From Candidatus Cryptoclostridium obscurum (GTDB lineage Bacteria; Bacillota; Dehalobacteriia; UBA7702): a stretch of 34,263 bases of DNA. Made by a program: the position numbers and the translations under genes. The notes under the pieces were generated by a model. It searched no databases, was not told the DNA's origin, and saw only the letters and a program-made list of their open reading frames with translations. The stretch covers positions 1-34,263 of the forward strand of contig CAJFVQ010000041.1 in assembly GCA_904420535.1 (NCBI GenBank), given 5' to 3'. The stretch's first letter is position 1, and every line of letters begins with the position of its first letter. Positions 22,191 through 32,674 of this stretch are shown in pieces.

Positions 22191-25100
22191 ATGGAACAGA
22201 AAAAAACTTACATTGCCGACCTCCACATCCATTCCAAATATTCCAGAGCAACGTCCCGGGAGTGCGACCCCTCGCACCTGGACCTCTGGGCCCGTTATAA
22301 AGGCGTGGACCTGGTAGGCACCGGCGATTTTACCCACGCAAAATGGCGAGAGGAATTAAAAGAAACTTTGGTCCCCGAGGAAGAAGGCTTTTATACCTTG
22401 AAAGAGGAATGCCGCCTTCCCGCAACCGTGGGTGGAGAGGAACGAAGACCGCGATTTGTGGTTACCGGGGAGATCAGCTCTATTTATAAGAAAAACGGCA
22501 AAACGAGAAAGGTTCACAATGTTATCCTCCTACCCAGTTTGGAGGAGGGGGACAAGCTCGCCCATCGTTTGGAAGCCATCGGCAACCTCCATTCCGACGG
22601 ACGCCCCATTCTGGGCCTGGATTGCCGAGATCTGCTGGAAATCACCTTGGAGTCCTGCCCCGAGGCTGTGTTTATCCCCGCCCATATTTGGACGCCGCAT
22701 TTTTCCCTTTTCGGCGCTTTTTCAGGCTTTGACACCATTGAAGAGTGTTTTGAGGATTTAACGCCCTACATCCACGCTTTGGAAACGGGACTTTCCTCGG
22801 ACCCGCCGATGAACCGTCGCGTTTCCGCCCTGGACCGCTTCACCCTGGTATCGAATTCCGACGCCCACTCCCCCATGAAGCTGGCGAGAGAGGCAAACCT
22901 GATGCAAGGGGTGGACTCTTACCATGCCATGGCCAGAGCTCTCCAAGGGGGAGAGGATTTCCTGGGCACTCTGGAATTTTTTCCCGAAGAAGGGAAATAT
23001 CACTGGGACGGCCACCGCAACTGCGGACGGCGGCTTTCTCCCAAAGAAACCATGGCTTTGGGAGGGATCTGCCCCACCTGTGGCAAGAAGATCACCATCG
23101 GCGTGGAACACCGCGTAGAAGCCTTAGCCGATCGCGAAACTCCGATCTCCTTGAACAAACCCTTTGAACAGCTGGTTCCCCTGACGGAGATCATTGCCGA
23201 TACCATGGAGGTTTCCGCCTCCTCCAAAAAAGTGCAACAGCAGTATTTTCAGATGCTGGAAATCCTCGGCTCCGAACTGGAAATTTTGCGGAAGATTCCC
23301 ATTGCTACCATTGAAGAAGCGGCAGGGCCCATCATTGCCAGAGGCGTGGAAAAACTGCGTGAAGGCGACGTGAAACTGACCCCGGGATATGACGGGGAAT
23401 ACGGAACGATCTCCCTGTTTACTCGGGGAGAACTGGAAGAGCTTCGGGGGGAACAGAGCCTGTTTCTGTGGGAACCTTTGGATCCGCCCGCGCTGACCGG
23501 AACCCCCGCGACTTCTCCAGCAGCGCCGAAAGGTTCAAATGAAAAACAAAAGGCAAAGCCCCGTCCGGAAGCATTCAACCGCCGTCAGATCGAAGCCGTC
23601 ACCGCCGCAGCGCCTACCGTTGCGGTGATCGCAGGGCCCGGCACCGGCAAAACAAAAACATTGGTGGAACGCATCGCTTATTTGCTGGAACAGCGGGGTG
23701 TCTCTCCCAAAGAAATCACCGCTGTGACCTTTACCAACCGCGCCGCCGCAGAAATGCGAGAACGGCTGGCCAAACGACTGGGCGGGAAAAAATATCTTCA
23801 AGGAATGGCCATTGGCACCTTTCATCGCATTTGTCTCGATTTATTGCCGAAAAAGCCCTTGATCCACGGTGGAGAACGCAGGGATCTCTTAAAAGAAATC
23901 GGCGCGGAGCTGGGGATTGAAGCATCCCCTCGCCAGCTGGCGGATGCCCTTTCCCGCCACAAAAACGGAATGGAGCTTTCCGAAACAATGGCTTGGCTGC
24001 CCCAATTATGGGAACGGTATCAGCAACGCCTTGAAGACATGGGATGCCGCGATTTGGACGATCTGCTTTTAGAGGGCTTGGCCATGGACATTCGCGGTTT
24101 GTCCCAATTCCGTCATTTGCTGGTGGATGAATTTCAAGATATCAACGAGATCCAGCACAGGCTGGTGCAGCACTGGTCCGAAAGCGGGGAGCTTTTCGTC
24201 ATCGGCGATCCGGATCAGTCCATCTATGGCTTTCGCGGCGCCGACGACCAATGCTTCAATCGTCTGGTCCAAAACCGCCCCGAAACAAAAACTATCTCTT
24301 TGGAGGAAAATTACCGCTCCACCCCGGAAATTCTGCAATGTGCCGTAGAAGTCATTACGAAAAACGGCGGCAAGCCACGGTCTCTCAGAGCGATGGCTCC
24401 TTCCGGAGAGGCCGTTTCTGTGGTAAAGTGCCCCACGCCTTTCCGCGAAGCTGTATGGCTGGCCAAAGAGATTAACGCCCTCTGTGGCGGCGTGGATATG
24501 CTCTCCGCCGATCGCCATCACAAAAATGTAAAGAAATCCCGCTCCTTAGGGGACATCGCCGTGCTCTGCCGTACCAGAAAGCAGCTGAAACTGATCGAGG
24601 AATGTCTTACCCATGAGGGGATCCCCGCTGTGATCACGGCGCGGGAAGACTATCTGGATCACGATGACGTCCGCGGCTGCCTGGGATTTTTCCGCTCTCT
24701 CATCCATCCCAAAGATATTCCTTCTCTTGCCATTGCTTTGAAACTGGTATTTCAATGCCCTGACGACGAAATCAAAACCCTTTGCGGTGTAGCCGCGAAG
24801 CAGACCCACTGGGATATCACTGCCTTGCAAGAAGCGCTGGGGCACTTTGGCAAAGCCATGGCTTGGATAAAAATGCTAGAGACCTTTTTACCCCAATGGG
24901 AAAAGCGCGCTCCTTCGGAACTAATCGAAGCATGGGCGGAACAATGGGGAACCGGCGACGCCCTGGAAAAACTCATCCATGCCGCCCTCTTCCACGATAC
25001 CATGGAGGGATTTCTCGCTGCCCTGGATCTCGGCGAAGAACAAGACATTCGCCGCGCCACCGGAAGGGACTACACCACTGACGCCGTGCAGCTTATGACG

Positions 25101-25367
25101 TTACACGGCGCCAAAGGGCTGGAATTTCCCGTGGTATTTCTGGCAGGGGTCAACCGTGGCACCTTACCTTTGGAGCGAGCCGGCGAGACCCCGAACACCA
25201 AAGAGGAACGCCGTCTGTTTTTTGTGGGAATTACAAGGGCAAAAGAATCACTGACCCTCACCATAGGGGAAGGATCATCGCCTTTTCTGGCAGAACTCCC
25301 CTCCTCCATCCGCGTGGAAACAATCAAAGTTCCTACTCCGAAGGAAGAAGAACCCACATTGTTTTAA
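22191..25367 (+). CDS. Endonuclease Q-like PHP nuclease fused to UvrD/Rep helicase
   Basis: A 1058-residue fusion protein. Residues 1 to about 427 are a PHP-family nuclease of the endonuclease Q/YqxK type: metal-binding DLHIHS (10-15), [33 protein letters not shown], and a zinc-site region with C278, C294 and C297 ([10 protein letters not shown]). Endonuclease Q nicks DNA 5' of deaminated bases. A proline/alanine-rich linker (about 428-462) leads to a UvrD/Rep superfamily 1A helicase: Walker A GPGTGKT (482-488), [19 protein letters not shown] (646-650), [20 protein letters not shown], and [16 protein letters not shown] (about 971-986). The combined protein could nick at damage and unwind the strand for resynthesis. 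ATG at 22191 follows AAAGGAGA. It is monocistronic with a terminator after it. Confidence 0.92.
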   Translation: MEQKKTYIADLHIHSKYSRATSRECDPSHLDLWARYKGVDLVGTGDFTHAKWREELKETLVPEEEGFYTLKEECRLPATVGGEERRPRFVVTGEISSIYKKNGKTRKVHNVILLPSLEEGDKLAHRLEAIGNLHSDGRPILGLDCRDLLEITLESCPEAVFIPAHIWTPHFSLFGAFSGFDTIEECFEDLTPYIHALETGLSSDPPMNRRVSALDRFTLVSNSDAHSPMKLAREANLMQGVDSYHAMARALQGGEDFLGTLEFFPEEGKYHWDGHRNCGRRLSPKETMALGGICPTCGKKITIGVEHRVEALADRETPISLNKPFEQLVPLTEIIADTMEVSASSKKVQQQYFQMLEILGSELEILRKIPIATIEEAAGPIIARGVEKLREGDVKLTPGYDGEYGTISLFTRGELEELRGEQSLFLWEPLDPPALTGTPATSPAAPKGSNEKQKAKPRPEAFNRRQIEAVTAAAPTVAVIAGPGTGKTKTLVERIAYLLEQRGVSPKEITAVTFTNRAAAEMRERLAKRLGGKKYLQGMAIGTFHRICLDLLPKKPLIHGGERRDLLKEIGAELGIEASPRQLADALSRHKNGMELSETMAWLPQLWERYQQRLEDMGCRDLDDLLLEGLAMDIRGLSQFRHLLVDEFQDINEIQHRLVQHWSESGELFVIGDPDQSIYGFRGADDQCFNRLVQNRPETKTISLEENYRSTPEILQCAVEVITKNGGKPRSLRAMAPSGEAVSVVKCPTPFREAVWLAKEINALCGGVDMLSADRHHKNVKKSRSLGDIAVLCRTRKQLKLIEECLTHEGIPAVITAREDYLDHDDVRGCLGFFRSLIHPKDIPSLAIALKLVFQCPDDEIKTLCGVAAKQTHWDITALQEALGHFGKAMAWIKMLETFLPQWEKRAPSELIEAWAEQWGTGDALEKLIHAALFHDTMEGFLAALDLGEEQDIRRATGRDYTTDAVQLMTLHGAKGLEFPVVFLAGVNRGTLPLERAGETPNTKEERRLFFVGITRAKESLTLTIGEGSSPFLAELPSSIRVETIKVPTPKEEEPTLF

Positions 25368-25401
25368 AAGCATTCCGGCATATCATCACATTCACCGAAT
25401 C

Positions 25402-25430
25402 AACGCTGCTTTCCGCGGCGTTAATTTTTT
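25402..25430 (+). terminator. Intrinsic terminator after the nuclease-helicase gene
   Basis: AACGCTGC pairs with GCGGCGTT (one G-T pair) around TTTCC, followed by AATTTTTT, 35 bp after the stop. Confidence 0.8.
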
Positions 25431-25457
25431 AGGGTATACATTTCTTTCCGTTTATTG

Positions 25458-25463
25458 TATAAT
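25458..25463 (+). promoter_or_regulatory. -10 element of the sstT promoter
   Basis: A perfect TATAAT about 77 bp before the sstT start. No good -35 is visible at 17 bp (TATACA at 25435-25440). Confidence 0.4.
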
Positions 25464-25539
25464 ACTTTTTTGGGTGCGCAAACACCACTCCGAGTACAAT
25501 CATGGACTCACTTTGCAATCAACAAGAAAGGGAAAAACA

Positions 25540-26763
25540 ATGAAGAAAATTTTAGAAGCGTGGAATCGCATCAGTCTGGTCAAACAGATCATTCTCGGTC
25601 TTATTGTCGGGATCATTTTGGCGGTAGCATTTCCCGATCAGCTTTCGGGCATTTCCATTTTTGGGGAACTCTTTGTAGGAGCATTAAAAGCTGTGGCTCC
25701 AGTTCTCGTTTTGTTCCTGGTCACTTCCGCCATTGCCCAACATCAGAAGGGGCAAAAAACCAATATGAAATCCATTATCATTCTCTATATGGTGGGCACA
25801 TTATGCGCATCCATTACGGCGGTGATCGCCAGTTTTATCGTGCCGGTGGAATTGGTGCTTACGACTGGCGCCGGCGACGTCACACCGCCAGAGGGCATTA
25901 CAGAAGTCCTCACAGGCCTGGTTACGAATATTGTGGCCAATCCTATCAGCGCCTTGGCTGACGCCAACTATATCGGGATCTTGGCCTGGGCGATTCTGTT
26001 GGGACTGGCATTGAAAGCCGCCTCAGACAGCACCAAAACCATGGTAACGGACATTGCCAACGGCATCTCCCAGCTGGTACGCTGGGTCATTAAATTCGCG
26101 CCTCTCGGCGTTATGGGCTTAGTCTTTTCCGCCATTGCCACCAGCGGTCTGCAAGTACTTCTCGATTACGGACGTTTGATCCTTCTTCTGGTGGGCGTCA
26201 TGATCTTTGTGGCTTTGGTAGTAAACCCTTTGATCTCTTTCATTTACTTAAGGCGGAATCCCTATCCCCTGATCTTTACTTGTTTAAAGGACAGCGGGAT
26301 CACCGCTTTTTTTACCCGGAGCTCCGCGGCGAATATTCCCGTTAACATGGGACTTTGCGAACGATTGGGCCTCGATAAAGATACCTACTCTATTTCCATT
26401 CCTCTGGGGGCCACCATTAACATGGCAGGAGCAGCAGTGACCATCGCAACCTTGACTTTGGCGGCTACTCACACCTTGGATATTCACGTTGATTTTATTA
26501 CGGCGATCATCCTCTGCGTCCTTTCGACCATCAGTGCCTGCGGCGCTTCGGGCGTCGCCGGCGGTTCTCTGCTTCTGATTCCTTTGGCCTGCAGTTTATT
26601 CGGAATTCCCAACGACGTAGCCATGCAAGTAGTGGGCGTTGGATTTATTGTCGGTGTTATCCAGGATTCCTGTGAAACAGCGCTGAACTCCTCCACCGAC
26701 GTGCTCTTCACGGCTGTGGCGGAATACAGCAATCGACGGAAAGCCCCAAAAAAGGCTGCGTAA
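25540..26763 (+). CDS. sstT: Serine/threonine:sodium symporter SstT
   Basis: A 407-residue sodium-coupled dicarboxylate/amino acid symporter family protein, with best match to SstT, which imports serine and threonine. Visible family blocks are [65 protein letters not shown] (serine-rich hairpin loop), [17 protein letters not shown] and [27 protein letters not shown] at 25540 follows AAGAAAGGG; a longer upstream frame to 25474 has a non-membrane N-terminus. It stands alone between two terminators. Length is normal (about 400). Confidence 0.94.
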   Translation: MKKILEAWNRISLVKQIILGLIVGIILAVAFPDQLSGISIFGELFVGALKAVAPVLVLFLVTSAIAQHQKGQKTNMKSIIILYMVGTLCASITAVIASFIVPVELVLTTGAGDVTPPEGITEVLTGLVTNIVANPISALADANYIGILAWAILLGLALKAASDSTKTMVTDIANGISQLVRWVIKFAPLGVMGLVFSAIATSGLQVLLDYGRLILLLVGVMIFVALVVNPLISFIYLRRNPYPLIFTCLKDSGITAFFTRSSAANIPVNMGLCERLGLDKDTYSISIPLGATINMAGAAVTIATLTLAATHTLDIHVDFITAIILCVLSTISACGASGVAGGSLLLIPLACSLFGIPNDVAMQVVGVGFIVGVIQDSCETALNSSTDVLFTAVAEYSNRRKAPKKAA

Positions 26764-26855
26764 AAGCGGGGCTCCTGATTTCACGGCTGGGAATCGACTT
26801 CGTTCATCACGTTCCTTTATTCCATAATGTAAAAAACAAACTACGCGCTTATATC

Positions 26856-26890
26856 AAATAAGCCAGCGTTTTTCACGCTGGCTTATTTTT
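26856..26890. terminator. Bidirectional terminator between sstT and the BCCT gene
   Basis: AAATAAGCCAGCG and CGCTGGCTTATTT arms (about 13 bp) with a 7-nt loop and T-run. It lies between convergent genes. Confidence 0.88.
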
Positions 26891-26912
26891 TTATGGAGGA
26901 GTTCTTTTGCGC

Positions 26913-28526
26913 TTATGATTTCTTGACGCGAACCTCCCGTTCCTCACTGCCAAGCAACACCGTGACATCATCTCTGATCTGAGAATATTGTTCATAAGGT
27001 GTTTGTTTGCCGTCGTTTCCGTCACGGAACTCATAACGATGAAGCCCTCTGATAAAAGAAAGATTGGCCAGTATAACAATGAAAGAGAGAGGCACTGCTG
27101 CCACGATACATGAGGTTTGTACCGATTCCAATCCCCCGGCGATCAACAACACCAGGCCGACGGAACCAATGAGCAACGCCCAAAAGCATCGCATAAAAAC
27201 AGAAGGCTCTCGGTTGGTTCTGCAGACCATCATCGCACAGAGAATGGAGGCAGAATCCGCTGTGGTGATAAGGAACAAGTTCAAACTGACGAGAACCACA
27301 ATAGAAAGGAAGGTTGTAAAAGGAAAGGAATCCAAAAGCACAAAAGCGCCAGCGCCTAAATTTTGTTCCAACGCCGGCCATATTTCGGTGATGCCGTTAA
27401 CGTCGCTGTACATGGAAGTTCCTCCCAAGACACAGAACCAAACCAGTGTAAAGGCTGTGGGCAGTAAAATTGAACCGAGAATATACTGACGCAGGCTACG
27501 GCCCTTGGAGATTCGCGCGATGAAACCGCCGACAAAGGGCCCCCAGGACAAGAACCAGCACCAATAAAAAACCGTCCAGGCTCCAACCCAAGATTCATAT
27601 TCCCCGGAAGCACCGGTATAGAAACTCATAGCCAGGAAATCACCGAGATATTGTCCCGTCGTTTCCAGCATCAAATTGAGCTGGAACCGTGTGGGACCCA
27701 TAAACAAAATAAACAGCATCAGGGCAATACAGAGAAGAATATTGAGGTCGCTTAAGCGTTTGACCCCTCGTTCCACACCGCTGGCGGCCGAAGCCATGTA
27801 ACAACCGACGAGAACCAACATCAAAATCACCAGTAAGGTGTTGGTGACCTCAACATGGAGCACTTTAGAGATGCCGTAGCTCATGCTCATCAAGCCCATG
27901 CCAATGGTGGTGGCAACCCCCAGAACCGTCGCGAAAATGGAAAGCAGTTCCGATACAAACTCCCACCCACCTTTGAGCTTCACGCCGAAAAGGCCATATA
28001 ACGCCGTAGATGTGGTAATAGGTAATCCATATCGATAGGCGAAATAGCCAATGGGAACCCCCAGGGCCATATAACCGACCCAGCCTTGAATTCCCCAGTG
28101 AAAAATGGCGATCTTCATAGCGGAAGAATAGCCGGAGGGATCACCGGTGGGGAAAGGATTATGGGGGGATTCCACCATAAAATGGGTCATGGGTTCGGCG
28201 ATCCCCCAAAACAGGAAGCCAACGCCGATCCCGCAGCTAAAGAGCATGGCAAACCAGGAAAAATTGGAAAACTCCTTCGTATCCTCTGCCCGCCCCAGTT
28301 TCAACTTGCCATAGCGGCTGAAGGCCACGGCAAAATAAAGAATCATTAGGGAGCAAACAATGAGAATAAACCAGTTGCCGAGATACAGTTCAATATGATG
28401 TGAAAGCCAGGTGGCAGCGGCGGCAAAGGATTCCGGAATACCGATCCCCAGAAAGAGGATCGCCAAGATCACAGTGGCGCTGGAAATCAGGAGTTTTCTA
28501 TCGTATCGTTGATGGGATATCAGCAT
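26913..28526 (-). CDS. BCCT family betaine/carnitine/choline transporter
   Basis: A 537-residue, 12-helix transporter for quaternary ammonium or related methylated amines. Family marks include FSCGIGVGFLFWGIAEPMTHF in helix 3, WGIQGWVGYMALGVPIGYFAYRYG, and the signature WTVFYWCWFLSWGPFVGGFIARIS in helix 8, holding the conserved tryptophans of the substrate box. The N-terminus is short and the C-terminal cytoplasmic tail is about 45 residues. GGGAGGTGG precedes the ATG at 28526. It is 109 bp downstream of the TSUP gene and close to PucR and mttB, so a methylated amine such as betaine or carnitine is a plausible substrate, though this is inference from location. Confidence 0.93.
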   Translation of the reverse strand: MLISHQRYDRKLLISSATVILAILFLGIGIPESFAAAATWLSHHIELYLGNWFILIVCSLMILYFAVAFSRYGKLKLGRAEDTKEFSNFSWFAMLFSCGIGVGFLFWGIAEPMTHFMVESPHNPFPTGDPSGYSSAMKIAIFHWGIQGWVGYMALGVPIGYFAYRYGLPITTSTALYGLFGVKLKGGWEFVSELLSIFATVLGVATTIGMGLMSMSYGISKVLHVEVTNTLLVILMLVLVGCYMASAASGVERGVKRLSDLNILLCIALMLFILFMGPTRFQLNLMLETTGQYLGDFLAMSFYTGASGEYESWVGAWTVFYWCWFLSWGPFVGGFIARISKGRSLRQYILGSILLPTAFTLVWFCVLGGTSMYSDVNGITEIWPALEQNLGAGAFVLLDSFPFTTFLSIVVLVSLNLFLITTADSASILCAMMVCRTNREPSVFMRCFWALLIGSVGLVLLIAGGLESVQTSCIVAAVPLSFIVILANLSFIRGLHRYEFRDGNDGKQTPYEQYSQIRDDVTVLLGSEEREVRVKKS

Positions 28527-28635
28527 ATAACCACCTCCCAGGGATCATGCAACGAAAAACTCGACCAATGGATGGACTCCTTGCAAAAGAAGCCCGATAC
28601 CCAGATGTCCGGGCACCAAATTTCCGTTCTATCGA

Positions 28636-29517
28636 TCATATTTCCTCTGAAACAGGCTTTTCTTTGGCAAAGGCAGAACGAAGCATCATAATGGAAGCGT
28701 AGAAAATGGCAACGATGACGATCCATGTCAGAACAGTGAGAGGCAGTGATTTGACGAAAACAACAGCAATAATAATACCGATGGCGCCGGCAATCACTCC
28801 CACAAGACAGGCTTTCCGGTCATAGGCCCCCTCTTTCACGAAGGTAAATCCCGCAGCAGTCATGAGATAGGCGCCGCTGGCCATCATGATCGGGAACGCG
28901 CAGGCAGGACTCATTCCCAGGGAATAGGTCAGAGCCATCGTTGGGCCATAGTTGCCGATGCCGATGGTCATGACCGCACCAATGATAAAACAGCCCACAA
29001 TGGCGGCAACCAAACGCCACCCCACAAGCCCCGTGGCTTCGCCGCCAGGAGGCATGAGCCCCAACTGGCGTATAATCATAACGAGAGCTACTACAATCAG
29101 AGCAATACCCATACCGAGCTGGATCTTTTTTTCCGGTAGCCGCGCCACAAACCGAGCGCCGATGGCGGCACCCAGGGCCGATGCAGCCACTGTGCTGAAC
29201 AAGGTAATCGGATCCACATCGATGACGGTGATGTAAAGAATACAGGAAATAGCGCAAGGCAAGGAACACATTACACTGAGGGAGCCGGGGATGAGGCGGT
29301 CGGGAATCAAATGGGTTAGTTTATAAATCGTCGTTTGCGGAGCATAACTGCCGATTCCCAACGCGTCAAAAAACAGAGGGATCCCGGAACTCGCCGCTAG
29401 CCCAAGGACACTTTTGTCGGAAAAGGTATCTTTATGCTTCACCATGTCGCGGCCGAGATATACTGCGAAAATGGCGGCAAAGATAATCATACCGCAGATG
29501 AGTATTGTAATAACCAT
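28636..29517 (-). CDS. TSUP (TauE/SafE) family membrane permease
   Basis: A 293-residue polytopic protein of the sulfite exporter TauE/SafE (TSUP) family. Characteristic segments are LGLAASSGIPLFFDALGIGSYAP, CALSPLPCAISC-type region before DVDPITLFSTVAASALGAAIGARF, and IGIGNYGPTMALTYSLGMSPACAFPIMMASGAYLM. Family members move sulfite, sulfonates or organic acids; the substrate here is unknown. ATG at 29517 follows AAAGGAG; the frame continues upstream without membrane character and is rejected. It is probably co-transcribed with the BCCT gene and lies 165 bp downstream of the PucR regulator. Confidence 0.88.
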   Translation of the reverse strand: MVITILICGMIIFAAIFAVYLGRDMVKHKDTFSDKSVLGLAASSGIPLFFDALGIGSYAPQTTIYKLTHLIPDRLIPGSLSVMCSLPCAISCILYITVIDVDPITLFSTVAASALGAAIGARFVARLPEKKIQLGMGIALIVVALVMIIRQLGLMPPGGEATGLVGWRLVAAIVGCFIIGAVMTIGIGNYGPTMALTYSLGMSPACAFPIMMASGAYLMTAAGFTFVKEGAYDRKACLVGVIAGAIGIIIAVVFVKSLPLTVLTWIVIVAIFYASIMMLRSAFAKEKPVSEEI

Positions 29518-29682
29518 AAAAAACTCCTTTCTCGCTTTTAACAGACCAAAAAGATAAGAGTGCAACGAAAAACGGAAATCACACCTTCTTTCGTATCCAG
29601 TATAGCAAGAAAGGGATGGTGAAAATATTGTCAATCAGTAAAAAAACAAACATTCTTCTTGATATTTTGTCAAAAATGTATA

Positions 29683-30921
29683 TCACTGCATTTTTAAAAA
29701 GTAATCGTAAAAGGACAGACACATTTCCAGGGTCAGGCGGCGCTGGGGGGACAAAGGATCCATTCCCAAAATATCCTCAATCTGTTCCAAACGATAATAA
29801 AGGCTTTGGCGGGTAATGTTTAAATCCTGGGCGGTCAATTGTTTATTGCCGTTATTTTCGTAATACTTTTTCAGCGTTTGCATTAATTTTCCATTGTGGG
29901 AGATATCAAAGGTCAAAAGCGGTTTGATCTGATCCATAACAAAATCCTTTAAATCATCCATATGGTTGCTGTCTTTGATGAGGGACAAAATAAAATACAG
30001 GTTTAAATCTTCGTAGATATGATGCTCCCCTTGGAACTTTTGGCAAATATCCATGGTACCTAACGCTGTCTTATAACTGCGGGGAATGTCTTTGACATCG
30101 TTGGAACGGTAGCCACAGGCCAAAAGCAGTTGAGGCTTTCCCTCTTGGATCCGCAGGTTTTTATTAATATGTTCCGTGACGGTTTCAAACCGCTCCTTCC
30201 AAGTGTCGTTGGGGCCATAGTCCATGACGATCCCTGTAAGAAGCCCATTGGCAAAAAAAGGATAGAAAATAAACTGCTGTTCCTCAAACATCATGCGCAG
30301 GGCTTTGGCGATGGAAAGGTAGATGCTTTCCGACCATTGATAAGTAATTTTACTTTTTCGGTATTCTACCACGGTGATGAACCAATATTTTTTCTTCAGT
30401 TCAAAGCGGGACATCTCCAAATGTTCCGCAATACGCTGTTCACTGATATTGCCGTTGAGCCAATCCAGCATCCAGTAATTGGCATCCAACTTTTGTTTTT
30501 CCAGGAGATAATCCTGGTTCACATACTCCAGAATAATGCGGATCAGGTTACGGCTAAGATCAATGAACCGAACCAGACGGTGAAACACCAAAAGAGGCAC
30601 TTTGTGCCGATTAGCCAAACGAATCATTTCCTGGGGCACTTCATCCACATACATATTCAATTGGAGACAGAACCCCGATATCTTTTTTTCCAGCAGCTGT
30701 TTAAAAAAAGGAATCAACTGTTCTCCTTTTTTGACCCCTACGGCACTACAAAGGATCAATTCGTTGCCATCAATCCATTTGTTGGAATCATCCCAGGTCT
30801 CCAAAATATGGACCCAGCTGAGCTCATTGGTCAACCCCGCGCCCCCGGCGACCAATTCAGCATCGCGGAAATCCTCGGTATCCAGAACTTCTCCCATGGT
30901 GATGCGGTGATTTATCAACAT
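29683..30921 (-). CDS. PucR-type transcriptional regulator
   Basis: A 412-residue regulator with an N-terminal PucR ligand-sensing domain (MGEVLDTEDFRDAELVAGGAGLTNELSWVHILET and GNELILCSAVGVKKGE) and a C-terminal PucR HTH domain (LMQTLKKYYENNGNKQLTAQDLNITRQSLYYRLEQIEDILGMD). Members control catabolism of purines, amino acids and other nitrogen compounds. Start chosen at ATG 30921 with AAGGAGGA upstream. It is divergent from mttB across 213 bp and upstream of the TSUP/BCCT genes, so it is the likely regulator of this methylamine locus; ligand unknown. Confidence 0.88.
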   Translation of the reverse strand: MLINHRITMGEVLDTEDFRDAELVAGGAGLTNELSWVHILETWDDSNKWIDGNELILCSAVGVKKGEQLIPFFKQLLEKKISGFCLQLNMYVDEVPQEMIRLANRHKVPLLVFHRLVRFIDLSRNLIRIILEYVNQDYLLEKQKLDANYWMLDWLNGNISEQRIAEHLEMSRFELKKKYWFITVVEYRKSKITYQWSESIYLSIAKALRMMFEEQQFIFYPFFANGLLTGIVMDYGPNDTWKERFETVTEHINKNLRIQEGKPQLLLACGYRSNDVKDIPRSYKTALGTMDICQKFQGEHHIYEDLNLYFILSLIKDSNHMDDLKDFVMDQIKPLLTFDISHNGKLMQTLKKYYENNGNKQLTAQDLNITRQSLYYRLEQIEDILGMDPLSPQRRLTLEMCLSFYDYFLKMQ

Positions 30922-30975
30922 TCCGATTCCTCCTTCACAAACCCTCGCGATCGTTTTTTTCTTTCTGATATAAAT

Positions 30976-31004
30976 ATTATACTATTTGTTGAATTTTTTG
31001 TCTT
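30976..31004 (-). promoter_or_regulatory. Promoter of the PucR regulator gene
   Basis: Minus-strand AAGACA (31004-30999), 17-bp spacer, TATAAT (30981-30976). On the plus strand the same 213-bp gap has only a weak candidate for mttB (TTTACA at 31003, TATTTC at 31026), which would suit an activator-dependent promoter. Confidence 0.5.
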
Positions 31005-31134
31005 TACACATTGTCGAAAGAAAAATATTTCTTCTTTACGTTTTGCCAATTTCCCGCCGTCACAAAAAAGAATACACTGAAAGCGAAAACGGAAACAGAA
31101 CTCGCACCAAAAATGAATATCAAGGAGGATCATC

Positions 31135-32619
31135 ATGAGAAACACTTTACAAGCCGGCCTCACACCCCAACGGGGAATGGGCCTGACCCTCTTCAGCGAG
31201 GATGACCTTTACGCAATCCACTGCGCAACCCTGGAAGTATTATACACCATAGGCGTCAGAGTTCCCGGAGAGGAGGAGCGCCAAATATTCGCCGGCGGCG
31301 GCGCCACGGTGGACAACGACAGCAAAATTGTTAAAATTCCTGCCTATATGGTAGAAGATGCTATTAAAAACGCGCCTTCCACTTTATTGCTGGCAGGGCG
31401 TGTTCCTGAAAATGACTACGTCATTCACAACAAAACCGTCGCCTTTACCAATTTCGGCGAAGGGGTAAAAGTAGTAAATCCCCATACCAGAAAAGCAGAA
31501 CTTTCCACAAAGAAGCATTTGGCCGACGCTACCCGTATCTGCGACGCTTTGGAAAACATCACCGTTTATGAACGGGCTCTGGGAGCCGACGACGTTCCCG
31601 TAGAAGTACAGAGTATTCACAATGCCGAAGCCATCTTCAACAACACCACCAAACACTGCTTTATCGGCGCTAACTGCGGTTACAATGCCCGTCGCATCAT
31701 TGAAATGGCCCAAGCCATCGTCGGCGGAGAAAAAGAGCTGCGGCAACGTCCCATTTATACGCCCCTTTGCTGTCCCAACAGCCCGTTGACCCTAAACCCC
31801 GACACTTCCGAGGTCATCATGGAAGCAGCACGGGCAGGCATTCCTGTCAACGTCCTTTCCATGGCTTTGGCCGGTGGAACATCTCCGGTAACTTTGGCAG
31901 GGACACTGGTCTGTCACAATGCCGAAGTACTGTCGGGTCTTGTCCTCTGCCAGCTGGTTCATCAGGGAAATCCTTTCATTTACGGAAGTTCTACTACGAT
32001 GATGGACATGCGTTTCACCACCGCCGCCGTAGGCGCTTCGGAACTGGGAATGCTCAACGCCGGTGTGGCGCAACTGGCGCAATTCTATAAACTGCCCAGC
32101 TTTGTAGCGGGCGGTTAGGTTGACAGCAAGTTAATCGACGCGCAAGCAGCCCACGAAACCACCCTTTCCGCCACATTGACGGCATTGGCAGGAGCCAATA
32201 TCATCTACGGTTTGGGAATGTTGGAAATGGGCATGACCTTTGATTATGCAAAATTGGTTATGGACAATGAATTTGCCTACATGATCAAACATGTCGTCAA
32301 AGGTATTGATGTCGATGACGCAACTTTAGCAGTGGACGTCATCCGTCAGGTAGGCCCCGGCGGTGAATTCGTCAGCCACGAACACACTTATCAACATTTC
32401 AAAGAAAGCCAAAGCCGCAGTGTACTCATTGATCGCCGCATGCCCGAAGACTGGGTTGCGCTGGGATCTGTGGATATGCTGACAAAAGCCAACGATGTGG
32501 CCATCGACCTTTACGACCACTACAAACCCATCCCTTTAAGCTGCGACGTGCAGAAAAAACTTCGGGAAATCGTCAACCAGGCAGAAAAGCATTACAATGT
32601 CAGATTAAGTGTAGAGTAG
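31135..32619 (+). CDS. mttB: Trimethylamine:corrinoid methyltransferase MttB (in-frame amber = pyrrolysine)
   Basis: MttB transfers a methyl group from trimethylamine to the corrinoid protein MttC. The frame is 494 residues with a single internal TAG at codon 328 (32116-32118), in the context LPSFVAGG-TAG-VDSK. This is where MttB proteins carry pyrrolysine, and the sequence on both sides continues as MttB: FSEDDLYAIHCATLEVLYTIGV, FGEGVKVVNP, GIPVNVLSMALAGGTSPVTLAGTLVCHNAEVLSGLVL, YGSSTTMMDM before it, and LAGANIIYGLGMLEMGMTF, LIDRRMPEDWVALGS after it. Length and pyrrolysine position resemble archaeal MttB. The terminal stop at 32617-32619 is also TAG. AAGGAGGATC precedes the ATG. The pyrrolysine machinery (pylTSBCD) and mttC are not in the window. 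Confidence 0.93.
32116..32118 (+). other. In-frame amber codon, predicted pyrrolysine
   Basis: TAG at codon 328 of mttB. Flanking residues match MttB homologues without a shift of frame, so this is decoding rather than a frameshift or pseudogene. Requires pyrrolysyl-tRNA elsewhere in the genome. Confidence 0.9.
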
Positions 32620-32648
32620 TCCCATATTCTTATCCATTGCAAAATGAA

Positions 32649-32674
32649 ACCCGACGGAATAATTTCCGTCGGGT
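32649..32674 (+). terminator. Hairpin after mttB
   Basis: ACCCGACGGAA pairs with TTCCGTCGGGT (11 bp, 4-nt loop), followed by ATTTCATTGTT. The T-tract is weak, so partial read-through into the activator gene is possible. Confidence 0.65.

Noticed and set aside
21814-22317. A 167-codon frame before the nuclease-helicase gene
   Set aside because: It runs through a strong terminator and a promoter, then overlaps the well-supported gene at 22191 in another frame.
28527-28635. Small gene between the BCCT and TSUP genes
   Set aside because: Short frames here overlap the ends of the two transporters and have no start signal; the 109 bp look like ordinary spacer.
31135-32118. mttB as a truncated or frameshifted pseudogene
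   Set aside because: The reading frame is unchanged across the TAG, both halves match MttB, the total length is normal, and TAG sits at the known pyrrolysine position.
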